Part shown: positions 1 through 6,252 of the stretch, one piece after another
Layout of the letters: each line of letters begins with the position of its first letter
How positions within the stretch are numbered: position 1 is the first letter of the stretch
Position numbers and translations under genes: made by a program
Notes under the pieces: generated by a model
Told to the model about the DNA's origin: nothing
The model's database searches: none
What the model saw: the letters and a program-made list of their open reading frames with translations, nothing else
Assembly: GCA_037382205.1 (NCBI GenBank)
Contig: JARRQD010000390.1
Coordinates: 1 to 6,479, forward strand
Direction: 5' to 3'
DNA: 6,479 bases
DNA from: Thiodiazotropha sp037382205
GTDB taxonomy: Bacteria > Pseudomonadota > Gammaproteobacteria > Chromatiales > Chromatiaceae

Positions 1-3
1 AGT

Positions 4-33
4 GTCGCGGGCACATGGATGTGCAGGAGCGAC
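4..33. repeat. Compact two-part palindrome in the left intergenic region
   Basis: The six bases GCACAT (11-16) face ATGTGC (19-24) across a two-base GG spacer. Outside this, GTCGC (4-8) pairs with GCGAC (29-33), separated from the inner stem by a small asymmetric internal loop (GG on one side, AGGA on the other). The result is an 11-bp two-part hairpin or cruciform. No T-tract follows on either strand, so it is not a standard Rho-independent terminator. It could be one copy of a dispersed palindromic repeat or the tail of an element that begins left of the window, but no second copy lies in the window. Confidence 0.55.
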
Positions 34-62
34 CCTTGCCCTTCACCCCCACAAACGCACCC

Positions 63-124
63 TTCACGCTGTCCAACGGATCTTTTTAGGTTAAACCTAA
101 CAAAGATCCGTTTGGCAGGGTGAA
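63..124. repeat. Long imperfect inverted repeat (hairpin) directly after the minus-strand gene
   Basis: The two arms pair over most of 62 bases. The pairs are 63-67 with 120-124, 69-71 with 116-118, 73-74 with 114-115, 75-85 with 102-112 (core CGGATCTTT / AAAGATCCG), and 86-91 with 95-100 (TTAGGT / ACCTAA). The loop is only three bases. Single-base bulges (t72, c101, t113) and one G-G mismatch are the only interruptions, giving about 27 base pairs. It begins 3 bases past the stop of the leftmost minus-strand gene, so it is placed as a 3' hairpin: a terminator-like or mRNA-stabilising structure. No U-tract follows the stem on either strand, so intrinsic termination is uncertain. It could also be a small mobile palindromic element. 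Confidence 0.75.
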
Positions 125-127
125 ATA

Positions 128-913
128 TCACTCAGGCAGCCATATGAGCTGCTGAATAATTGATTCAGCCTGCAGTTGCATATATTGAGGTAAGCTTGCT
201 TTTGCTTGGAGTACAGTTTGTTCTGGAAAGTTGGCATTGGAACAGTAGAATACAATATTTTGTTGTCTTGACACATCGAACAGCATGACCTGCTTAAATA
301 TTTTTCTAAGCCGTACAAGCAGGTTGACGATGTGTGTTTCACTCTCAGCCAGAAAGTTAATTGCAGCGACACTTTGAGGCAAAAGTGCACGCTTCAAGTT
401 TTGCAAAAAAGTGTCTGATTCAATGGGGTTATGCCAGTCCTGGAGGGTGTCTATATCACATATGATGAGATCAAACTGCTGTTGTGTTGTTTGCAGGAAT
501 TGCTCAGCTGATTCATTTCTAACCTGGTGTTTACAGTCAAGAAAAAAGCACTCTTTCGACAAGGTGATTATATCGGCAACTGGTTCGACCGAAGTCACCG
601 AGATGTCTGGATGATGTGATCCAATATAGCGCTCTATAGCACCGGAACCCAAGCCCAGATTTAACACTCTTTCAGGCTGATCCACGAGTAGCAGCGAACA
701 GAGCAGGGCTTTGACATAGTGCAGTACTGGATAACTGGGATCATCCGTGAATAACATCGACTGTACAGCACCATTCTTACTACGAATCCAGCGGAGCTGG
801 TCGTATTCAAGTACCTCGTAACCATGCTGAGAGGAACTGGGGACAGGCTTAGCCAAAGGCTCCGCCTGGATGAACCAGTTAAGATCAATATAGGGTGGTC
901 CGCTACTTGACAT
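128..913 (-). CDS. Spermidine synthase-like (class I SAM-methyltransferase fold) protein
   Basis: This 261-residue protein has the Rossmann layout of the spermidine synthase/SpeE-like superfamily. Residues 47-58 resemble the family's N-terminal NGxxQ...D strand. Residues 82-97 carry the nucleotide-binding loop with GLGSG at 87-91. Glu110 in VEP is the acidic residue expected to bind the ribose of the cofactor. DLIICDID at 148-155 ends the central strand at Asp153. The usual polyamine-site signatures are absent: the YHE-type motif is replaced by YPVLHY (61-66), and the DSxDP-type motif by DIDT. True aminopropyltransfer is therefore doubtful, and the substrate is unknown. The start is the first ATG after an in-frame TAA, and no Shine-Dalgarno sequence is visible. 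The gene is much poorer in GC than its neighbours (about 39% over 181-420), which suggests foreign origin. There is no signal peptide, so it is probably cytosolic. Confidence 0.8.
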   Translation of the reverse strand: MSSSGPPYIDLNWFIQAEPLAKPVPSSSQHGYEVLEYDQLRWIRSKNGAVQSMLFTDDPSYPVLHYVKALLCSLLLVDQPERVLNLGLGSGAIERYIGSHHPDISVTSVEPVADIITLSKECFFLDCKHQVRNESAEQFLQTTQQQFDLIICDIDTLQDWHNPIESDTFLQNLKRALLPQSVAAINFLAESETHIVNLLVRLRKIFKQVMLFDVSRQQNIVFYCSNANFPEQTVLQAKASLPQYMQLQAESIIQQLIWLPE

Positions 914-942
914 GGAGGCGATACAAACAGCCCATGTACCAA

Positions 943-948
943 GTTATA
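943..948 (-). promoter_or_regulatory. Possible -10 box for the spermidine synthase-like gene
   Basis: On the minus strand these bases read TATAAC, five of six matches to the sigma-70 -10 consensus, about 30 bases upstream of the ATG. No good -35 hexamer is found at the usual distance. The 80-bp gap to the CBS gene could instead be crossed by read-through transcription from that gene. This is a weak call. Confidence 0.2.
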
Positions 949-993
949 ACGCTTCTGTTACCACTGAGCATCCCTGCCATTCATAGGGTGAGA

Positions 994-1422
994 TCATCCA
1001 TTGATGTAGCTGACCAACTGTTCGATCATGAACTGCTGCTCCTCGATAATGGCTTTGACCAAGTCGCCGATTGAGATAATGCCAACCAGTTCATTATCTT
1101 TCATGACCGGCAGGTGGCGAACTCGCTTATCGGTCATGATGGCCATGCACTCCTCGATGCTCTGCTCAGGGGATACCACCACAACCTGGCTGGTCATGAT
1201 CTCCTTTACCCTGGTATCTTTGGAGGTTCGGCCCTTCAGGATGATACCACGGGCATAATCCCGTTCCGAAAACAGTCCGGCCACTTTATCGCCATCCATC
1301 ACCAATAAAGAGCCGATGCCGTGCTCAGCCATGATCTCAAGCGCTTTGAGAACAGACTCATTGGCATCAACACTGAGAATATCGAATCCCTTGTTTTGTA
1401 ACAGCTGGTTTACACTCGTCAT
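994..1422 (-). CDS. Tandem CBS-domain protein
   Basis: From the chosen ATG the product is 142 residues and consists almost entirely of two CBS domains (a Bateman module). The first covers about residues 7-63 and ends in GLFSERDYAR (49-58). The second covers about 75-127 and contains VRHLPV (101-106) and GIISIGDLVK (114-123). The SERD and SIGD segments match the S/T-x-x-D pattern that contacts the ribose of adenosine nucleotides in CBS proteins, so AMP, ADP, ATP or a related ligand is plausible. No catalytic domain is attached, so it probably acts as a stand-alone energy or redox sensor on an unknown partner. The frame stays open to 1497, but the extra 25 residues do not look like this family. 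The start MTSVNQLLQ at 1422 matches the usual beginning of such proteins and has a weak purine-rich AGAGA just upstream. It is transcribed divergently from cysM. Confidence 0.87.
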   Translation of the reverse strand: MTSVNQLLQNKGFDILSVDANESVLKALEIMAEHGIGSLLVMDGDKVAGLFSERDYARGIILKGRTSKDTRVKEIMTSQVVVVSPEQSIEECMAIMTDKRVRHLPVMKDNELVGIISIGDLVKAIIEEQQFMIEQLVSYING

Positions 1423-1526
1423 TGATCTCTGAAGTTCGGCTCTGTTAATGGAAATTCCCACAAGATGATTGAGGTTCTGTAAATTAGTACTGATCAAACC
1501 TTGTGATTCGGGGTAGAATCGTGCCT
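1423..1526. promoter_or_regulatory. Divergent intergenic region between the CBS gene and cysM
   Basis: About 100 bases separate two genes that point away from each other, so promoters for both strands should lie here. TAGAAT (1514-1519) resembles a -10 box on the plus strand, but it would place the start of transcription almost on the cysM start codon. Its only candidate -35 (TGATCA, 1491-1496) is poor. The short palindromes GGGAATTTCC (minus strand, 1450-1459) and TGATCA (1491-1496) are possible operator halves. No binding site of a known regulator can be assigned. Confidence 0.35.
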
Positions 1527-2420
1527 ATGCAATATAAAACCATCGAAGATTACATTGGCAATACCCCATTGGTTCGTCTACAGCGCCTTGCTGAAGAGAA
1601 CAGCAATACCGTATTAGTCAAATTGGAAGGGAATAATCCTGCTGGTTCTGTTAAGGATCGGCCAGCCTTGAGTATGATCCGTCTTGCCGAGGCAAGGGGC
1701 CGCATCAAACCGGGTGATACTCTGATTGAGGCGACCAGTGGCAATACCGGGATTGCTCTGGCAATGGCGGCTGCCATCAAGGGTTACCATATGATTCTGG
1801 TCATGCCCGAGCATATGAGCCTTGAGCGTCGGGCGGTGATGAAGGCCTATGGGGCTGAGTTGGTACTGACCCCGAAAGCGGGCAGCATGGAAGCGGCAAT
1901 CGATAAAGCGCGGGAGCTGGAAACGGCAGGTAAAGGAGTGATTCTGGATCAGTTCTCCAATCAGGACAACCCACAAGCTCATATTGAGGGTACCGGCCCT
2001 GAAATATGGCGTGATACCGATGGTAAGGTGACCCACTTTGTCAGCGCCATGGGGACAACCGGAACTATCATGGGAACCTCCCGCTTTCTCAAATCGAAAA
2101 ACCCTCAGATCGAAATCGTTGGTGTGCAACCCATGGAAGGCGCAAGTATTCCGGGGATACGCCGCTGGCCTGAGGCCTATCTACCGAAAATTTATGATGC
2201 CAGCCGGGTTGACAGGATCATTGATGTCTCACAGCAGGATGCGGAGCAGACCACCCGTGAGTTAGCGGCTAAGGAGGGTATCTTCGCTGGTATCTCATCC
2301 GGTGGTGCCGTGGCCGCTGCACTAAAGCTTTCGCAATCCGTTGAAAATGCAGTCATCGTGGCGATTATTTGTGATCGTGGTGACCGATACCTCTCCACCG
2401 ATGTGTTTCCTGCGGACTGA
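1527..2420 (+). CDS. cysM: Cysteine synthase B (O-acetylserine sulfhydrylase B)
   Basis: This is a PLP enzyme that makes cysteine from O-acetylserine and sulfide. CysM can also use thiosulfate, giving S-sulfocysteine. It acts in the cytosol at the end of sulfur assimilation. From the ATG it has 297 residues, close to E. coli CysM. GNTPLV is at 11-16, the PLP lysine is Lys43 in NNPAGSVKDR, the substrate loop TSGNTG is at 70-75, and the phosphate-binding GTTGT loop is at 176-180. SIPGIRRWPEAYLP and the tail CDRGDRYLST are typical of CysM rather than CysK. The frame opens at GTG 1503, but those first residues have no counterpart in the family. GTG 1521 is a real alternative: it adds only two residues and has a GGGGT about 6 bases upstream, better spaced than for ATG 1527. 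It is probably the first gene of the plus-strand operon; rlmD follows after two bases. Confidence 0.95.
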   Translation: MQYKTIEDYIGNTPLVRLQRLAEENSNTVLVKLEGNNPAGSVKDRPALSMIRLAEARGRIKPGDTLIEATSGNTGIALAMAAAIKGYHMILVMPEHMSLERRAVMKAYGAELVLTPKAGSMEAAIDKARELETAGKGVILDQFSNQDNPQAHIEGTGPEIWRDTDGKVTHFVSAMGTTGTIMGTSRFLKSKNPQIEIVGVQPMEGASIPGIRRWPEAYLPKIYDASRVDRIIDVSQQDAEQTTRELAAKEGIFAGISSGGAVAAALKLSQSVENAVIVAIICDRGDRYLSTDVFPAD

Positions 2421-2422
2421 AA

Positions 2423-3796
2423 ATGGCGAGAAGACGTAAGCGCAAGCCACTACCGGCAGAGCCGGTTGAGGCACAAATTGAGTCCCTGACCCATGATGCC
2501 AAAGGGGTGACACACATCGATGGTAAGGCGACCTTTGTGCATGGATCCCTACCAGGTGAGACCGTCCGTTTTCTCTACACTGGGCGTTGGCGTAAATATG
2601 ACGAAGGCAGGGTTGTAGAGGTTCTCAAACCCTCAGAACAGCGGGTTGACGCCAAATGTCACCAGTTCGGGGTATGCGGTGGCTGCAGTCTGCAGCACCA
2701 GGCTACTACGGCTCAAGTGCAGGCCAAGCAACAGTCGATGCTGGAGAGCTTGGCGCACATCGGCAAAGTCGCGCCTGAGCAGATACTGCCGCCCCTGGTT
2801 GGCGAGTCCGCTTGGGGTTATCGGCGCAAGGCACGCTTGGGGGTGCGTTATGTACCCAAGAAGGGGGGGACACTGATTGGTTTCAGGGAGCGGGGTTCCT
2901 CGTTCATTACTGACATCGATTGTTGCCATATCCTGCATCCCCGGGTGGGGGAGTTACTGCCAGAGATGAGCCGCCTGATTGACCAGCTCTCGATCAGAGA
3001 TCAGATTCCTCAGATTGAGATGGCCATGGGTGATGAGGTCTGTGTGCTGATCTTTCGGCTGCTTGAAGCCGCGAGTGATGAGGATTTGGCTAAACTTCGT
3101 GGGTTTGCCCCAGCACACAACATCAGCATCTACCTTCAGGAAGGTGGGCCAGAGACCATACGGCCGCTTGAGGGGGAGGGGGTAACGCTCAGTTATCAAT
3201 TGCCGGCTTTTGATCTGACACTGGATTTCCTGCCCAGTGACTTCACTCAGGTAAACAGTGATATCAACCGGCAGATGATTCAGCGGGCTGTCGAGCTACT
3301 GGCACTGCAAGAGGATGATCAGGTGTTGGATCTGTTTTGTGGATTGGGCAATTTTACCCTGCCAATGGCGCGTCATGCAGCACAGGTCACTGGTGTGGAA
3401 GGCGATGCCGGACTGGTAGCCCGGGCCCGAGAGAATGCCAGCAGAGAAGCACTTAAAAAGAAGATTCTAGAGAATGCCAGCAGACATCATCTTGGTAACA
3501 CCCGTTTCTATACCGCAAATCTCTATCAAGCGCTGGACAACGAACCCTGGTTACAGACCCCATTTAACAAGGTGCTATTAGATCCACCCCGCAGTGGTGC
3601 ACAGGAGGTGCTGCATCATCTACCTAAACTGGGTGCTGAGCGTATTGTCTATGTCTCCTGCTATCCTGGAACTCTGGCCCGGGATGCCGGTATCTTGGTG
3701 GCTGAGCACGGTTACCGGCTGATCAGTGCCGGGGTTATGGATATGTTTCCCCACACCGCCCATGTTGAATCCATCGCTCTCTTTGAGAAGGCGTGA
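2423..3796 (+). CDS. rlmD: 23S rRNA (uracil-1939-C5)-methyltransferase RlmD
   Basis: RlmD (formerly RumA) puts a methyl group from SAM on C5 of U1939 in 23S rRNA. A basic N-terminus and TRAM domain occupy about residues 1-70. The [4Fe-4S] ligands are Cys79, Cys85 and Cys88 (CHQFGVCGGC), with Cys168 as the likely fourth. The SAM loop is VLDLFCGLGNFT (301-312), DPPRSG is at 387-392, and the nucleophile is Cys413 in YVSCYPGTLARD, so the catalytic set is intact. At 457 residues it is longer than the 433 of E. coli. Thirteen of the extra residues form an insertion at about 337-349, bounded by 16-base direct repeats (see the separate entry). The start lies two bases after cysM, with a weak GGA six bases upstream, which points to translational coupling. 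The cysM-rlmD pair is also seen in Pseudomonas. Confidence 0.95.
   Translation: MARRRKRKPLPAEPVEAQIESLTHDAKGVTHIDGKATFVHGSLPGETVRFLYTGRWRKYDEGRVVEVLKPSEQRVDAKCHQFGVCGGCSLQHQATTAQVQAKQQSMLESLAHIGKVAPEQILPPLVGESAWGYRRKARLGVRYVPKKGGTLIGFRERGSSFITDIDCCHILHPRVGELLPEMSRLIDQLSIRDQIPQIEMAMGDEVCVLIFRLLEAASDEDLAKLRGFAPAHNISIYLQEGGPETIRPLEGEGVTLSYQLPAFDLTLDFLPSDFTQVNSDINRQMIQRAVELLALQEDDQVLDLFCGLGNFTLPMARHAAQVTGVEGDAGLVARARENASREALKKKILENASRHHLGNTRFYTANLYQALDNEPWLQTPFNKVLLDPPRSGAQEVLHHLPKLGAERIVYVSCYPGTLARDAGILVAEHGYRLISAGVMDMFPHTAHVESIALFEKA
3430..3484 (+). repeat. Pair of 16-base direct repeats bounding an insertion inside rlmD
   Basis: AGAGAATGCCAGCAGA occurs at 3430-3445 and again, without a mismatch, at 3469-3484. 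The offset is 39 bases, exactly 13 codons. The protein therefore reads ENASR twice (337-341 and 350-354), with EALKKKIL between. Removing one repeat unit leaves ARENASRHHLGNTRFYTANL, which lines up without a gap with the corresponding helix and strand of E. coli RlmD. The 23 bases between the copies (3446-3468) are AT-rich and unlike the surroundings. This looks like a recent in-frame duplication plus insertion. Confidence 0.85.
3785..3791 (+). promoter_or_regulatory. Ribosome binding site of the CYTH gene
   Basis: GAGAAGG lies eight bases before ATG 3800, inside the last codons of rlmD. It is one of the clearest Shine-Dalgarno sequences in the operon and supports the chosen CYTH start. Confidence 0.6.
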
Positions 3797-3799
3797 TAA

Positions 3800-4267
3800 A
3801 TGGCTTTAGAAATAGAGCGTAAATTTCTGGTTATTAACGATAAATGGAAGGATTCAGTTGTCAGTGAAGCGGTGATCAAACAAGGTTATCTGGCAACCAC
3901 CGAGCAGGCTAATGTGCGTGTCAGAGTGGATGGCGATGTAGCGAATATCAATATTAAAGGGCGTACAGAAGGTATTAGCAGAAGGGAGTATGAATACCCG
4001 ATCCCACTCGATGAAGCCCAGGAACTCCTCGATCATCTGCTCAGTGGGGCGGCGATCGATAAGATCCGTTACAAGGTTCGCTGTGGTGATCATGTGTGGG
4101 ATCTGGATCTGTTCCACGGCGCCAATCAGGGATTGGTGGTGGCCGAGATCGAGTTGAGCCAGGAAGATGAGGCATTCGTGATGCCGGATTGGGCGGGTGA
4201 AGAGGTGTCAGGTGATGCACGCTACTACAATGCCAATCTGGTAAAACACCCATTCTGTGAATGGTGA
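3800..4267 (+). CDS. CYTH-domain protein, probable inorganic triphosphatase
   Basis: This 155-residue stand-alone CYTH (triphosphate tunnel metalloenzyme) protein opens with EIERKF (4-9), the ExExK signature that binds metal and phosphate. Further charged tunnel residues are recognisable: R40 and R42 in NVRVRV, K53 in NIKG, E63 and E65 in REYEY, R90 in KIRYK, D101 and D103 in WDLDLF, and E116 and E118 in AEIEL. Small bacterial relatives such as the Nitrosomonas europaea enzyme hydrolyse inorganic triphosphate with Mg2+ or Mn2+. Adenylate cyclase or thiamine triphosphatase activity is known elsewhere in the superfamily, so the substrate is inferred. It starts three bases after rlmD behind a good GAGAAGG. 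The next gene starts four bases after its stop, or overlaps it if the GTG start is used. There is no signal peptide, so it should be cytosolic. Confidence 0.9.
   Translation: MALEIERKFLVINDKWKDSVVSEAVIKQGYLATTEQANVRVRVDGDVANINIKGRTEGISRREYEYPIPLDEAQELLDHLLSGAAIDKIRYKVRCGDHVWDLDLFHGANQGLVVAEIELSQEDEAFVMPDWAGEEVSGDARYYNANLVKHPFCEW
4263..4267 (+). promoter_or_regulatory. Ribosome binding site that decides the start of the peptide-binding protein
   Basis: GGTGA lies four bases before ATG 4272 and overlaps the stop of the CYTH gene. It pairs with the outer end of the anti-Shine-Dalgarno sequence, for which a short gap to the start is normal. No such sequence precedes the upstream GTG 4257, so ATG 4272 is preferred. 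Confidence 0.5.
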
Positions 4268-4271
4268 GCGG

Positions 4272-5792
4272 ATGCCGAGGGGATCTCTCCTTGCGCTGTT
4301 TCTATTCTGTCTGCTGATCGGTGGGTGTCAGCAACATGAGATGGGATCAATCCGAATGGGATTAGCCAATGCGCCGCTGAATCTTGATCCCCGCTTTGCC
4401 ACTGATGCCACATCGGAACGTGTTAACAGACTGCTCTACCAGCGTTTGGTGGAGTTTGATGTCAACAGTCTGCCGAAGCCTGGAATAGCAGACTGGGAAG
4501 TGATTAACCCATTGCACTACCGTTTTACCCTGAATGAGCATGCGGCGCTATTTTCTAACGGTCAACAACTGAATGCTAAGGATGTGGTAGCAACCTATCG
4601 GCAGGTACTGGATTCTGCCCTGGCATCCCCAAAACAGGCGAGCCTGAGACTGATCGCTTCGATCGATGCGCTGGATGAGCGGCGAGTCGATTTCCATCTG
4701 CAGCGTGCTGATCCGCTTTTCCCGGCTTATCTGACGCTGGATATTCTTCCTGCAGAACTGATTGATCAGGATCATGATTTTTCCCGCAAGCCAGTAGGCA
4801 GTGGGGGATTTGACTTGATTGACTGGCCTCAACCCGGAGAGCTGCATCTGAAAAGACGTTCAGATGGCCAGATCTTTCAATTTGTCACGGTGAACAATCC
4901 AACGGTAAGGGTATTAAAACTGCTGAGAGATGAGATTGATCTGCTGCAAAATGATCTGTCACCTGAATTGATTGGTTATCTGCGCTCTCAACAGGCGTTG
5001 CGTGTGGAGCAACGGCCAGGCAGTAACTACACCTACATCGGCTTCAATTTACAGGATCGGCTGACCGGAGAGCTGCGGGTACGTCAGGCAATCGCCCATG
5101 CGATCGACAGACAGGCTATTATCCACTGGGTGATGCAGGGCGCTGCCCGTCCGGCGGAATCCCTGTTCCCACCAGAACATTGGGCCGCTGACCGGTTGAG
5201 CGCCTTTGAGTACAATCCTGATAGAGCCAGGAAGCTGCTTGCAGAATTGGGTTACAACGACACCAATCCACTCAAATTGACCTACAAAACCTCCAGTGAC
5301 CCTTTTCGCATACGTCTTGCCACGGTGATTCAGAGCCAGTTGAAATCGGTGGGCATCGAAATGGATCTGCGCAGTTATGATTGGGGGACTTTCTTCGGTG
5401 ATATCAAGCAGGGAAACTTCCAGCTCTATAGTTTGAGTTGGGTTGGCATTAGAACACCTGACATCTATCGGGATATCTTTGCCAGTGACGCACTGCCTCC
5501 AGGAGGAGCCAATCGGGGGCGGTACGCAAGCAAGCGAGTGGATCGGCTATTGAGCCAGGCAGAGCTGACCAGCGACCTCACAGAGCAGGCAGAACTCTAT
5601 CATCAGGTGGCCGCTGAAATTCATCGGGATCTGCCCTATATTCCACTCTGGTTTGAACATCAACTGGCCGTCCAGGGAAGCCGAATCAGTGGCTATAAAC
5701 TGATGTCAGACGGTAACTATGATGGCTTGGCCCAAGTGAAACTGAAAACGGCTTTGGATAGAAACCATGTGCAATCGGCAACTGCGAATTGA
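4272..5792 (+). CDS. Peptide ABC transporter substrate-binding lipoprotein (SBP family 5)
   Basis: This is the binding component of an OppA/DppA/MppA-type importer, 506 residues from this ATG. The N-terminus is a lipoprotein signal: Arg3, a hydrophobic run, then LLIGGC with Cys19 as the lipidated residue. Family-5 features follow in order: LDPRFAT at about 38-44, the SNGQQLNAKDVVATYRQVL segment near residue 95, PVGSGGF at 174-180, YTYIGFNL at 253-260 and RQAIAHAID at 271-279. The C-terminal lobe ends with the GYKLMSDGNYDGLAQVKL stretch. The residue after the lipid Cys is Gln, not Asp, so by the E. coli rule it would be sent to the outer membrane. GTG 4257 would add five residues. Its end overlaps the YkuD gene by 26 bases, and a permease fragment follows. 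The ligand cannot be read from the sequence; murein peptides are suggested by the neighbouring enzyme, but other peptides are possible. Confidence 0.9.
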   Translation: MPRGSLLALFLFCLLIGGCQQHEMGSIRMGLANAPLNLDPRFATDATSERVNRLLYQRLVEFDVNSLPKPGIADWEVINPLHYRFTLNEHAALFSNGQQLNAKDVVATYRQVLDSALASPKQASLRLIASIDALDERRVDFHLQRADPLFPAYLTLDILPAELIDQDHDFSRKPVGSGGFDLIDWPQPGELHLKRRSDGQIFQFVTVNNPTVRVLKLLRDEIDLLQNDLSPELIGYLRSQQALRVEQRPGSNYTYIGFNLQDRLTGELRVRQAIAHAIDRQAIIHWVMQGAARPAESLFPPEHWAADRLSAFEYNPDRARKLLAELGYNDTNPLKLTYKTSSDPFRIRLATVIQSQLKSVGIEMDLRSYDWGTFFGDIKQGNFQLYSLSWVGIRTPDIYRDIFASDALPPGGANRGRYASKRVDRLLSQAELTSDLTEQAELYHQVAAEIHRDLPYIPLWFEHQLAVQGSRISGYKLMSDGNYDGLAQVKLKTALDRNHVQSATAN

Positions 5793-6252
5793 GCTTGCCG
5801 GACAGCAACTGAGCTGTCTGGAATCGGGTCAGGAGGTGGCGCGCTATGCAGTATCAACCGGGTTGAATGGTGCAGGTGAATCTTTCGGCAGTGGTTGCAC
5901 GCCCCGAGGCAAACACCGGGTTCGCATCAAGATTGGGGCCGATTGTCCGGTGAACACAGTATTTGTCGGACGGCGTCCGACCGGCGAACGCTACAGCGAG
6001 CGAATGGCCGAACAACAGCCGGACCGGGACTGGGTATTGACCCGTATCATCTGGTTGTCAGGCCTTGAGTCCGGTTTCAACCGAGGGGGCAGAGTGGATA
6101 CCCTCAGAAGATACATCTATATCCACGGTACCCCGGACAGTGAACCTATGGGGGTAGCTAAATCTCATGGCTGTATCAGAATGCGCAATCAGGATCTTAT
6201 CCAGCTATTTGATTGGGTAGAGCAGGGCATGTTGGTGGAGATCTGTGACTGA
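5767..6252 (+). CDS. YkuD-domain L,D-transpeptidase family protein, likely cytoplasmic L,D-carboxypeptidase
   Basis: This 161-residue protein is almost entirely a YkuD catalytic domain. The active-site signature is complete: His120 in YIYIHGTPD, then SHGCIRMRN with His134 and the nucleophile Cys136. The segments TPRGKHRVRIKIG (45-57), FVGRRPTGE (66-74) and WLSGLESGFNRGG (96-108) are typical of a short family common in proteobacteria. There is no signal peptide, lipobox, membrane helix or LysM domain; the N-terminus enters the first strand at once. That argues against periplasmic cross-linking. Signal-less YkuD proteins such as Acinetobacter ElsL remove the terminal D-Ala from cytoplasmic murein tetrapeptides, standing in for LdcA. 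The start lies within the preceding gene (26-base overlap) behind a weak GGATAG. The stop shares one base with the permease ATG, so translation should be coupled on both sides. The family is certain; the exact reaction is inferred. Confidence 0.88.
   Translation: MCNRQLRIELAGQQLSCLESGQEVARYAVSTGLNGAGESFGSGCTPRGKHRVRIKIGADCPVNTVFVGRRPTGERYSERMAEQQPDRDWVLTRIIWLSGLESGFNRGGRVDTLRRYIYIHGTPDSEPMGVAKSHGCIRMRNQDLIQLFDWVEQGMLVEICD

Noticed and set aside
3..89. C-terminal end of a plus-strand protein reaching TAG at 87-89, running in from the left edge.
   Set aside because: The stretch is short, overlaps two strong inverted repeats, and shows no recognisable domain. Other frames are equally open here.
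71..116. Integron attC site: GTCCAAC fits the RYYYAAC box and GTTTGGC nearly fits GTTRRRY at the hairpin ends.
   Set aside because: The stem continues perfectly inside the boxes, so the unpaired central spacer of attC is missing. The second box has T where a purine is required, and pairing also extends outside the boxes. No integrase or gene cassettes are visible.
128..913. True spermidine synthase (speE) call.
   Set aside because: The cofactor fold is present, but the motifs that bind the amine and aminopropyl groups are missing, so only a SpeE-like label is supported.
1423..1497. 25-residue N-terminal extension of the CBS protein from an ATG at 1497.
   Set aside because: It has no similarity to the family N-terminus that I recognise, and it would use up nearly all of the divergent promoter region.
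1503..1526. Longer cysM starting at GTG 1503.
   Set aside because: The added residues are absent from known CysM proteins, and the supposed ribosome site lies inside this extension.
1614..2129. 171-residue open frame on the minus strand inside cysM.
   Set aside because: It is a shadow of cysM: it lies wholly within a clear gene and its translation shows no domain or conserved pattern.
5767..6252. Periplasmic L,D-transpeptidase that cross-links murein or attaches Braun lipoprotein.
   Set aside because: No signal peptide, lipobox or membrane anchor exists, and no upstream in-frame start adds one: the frame overlaps the binding-protein gene.
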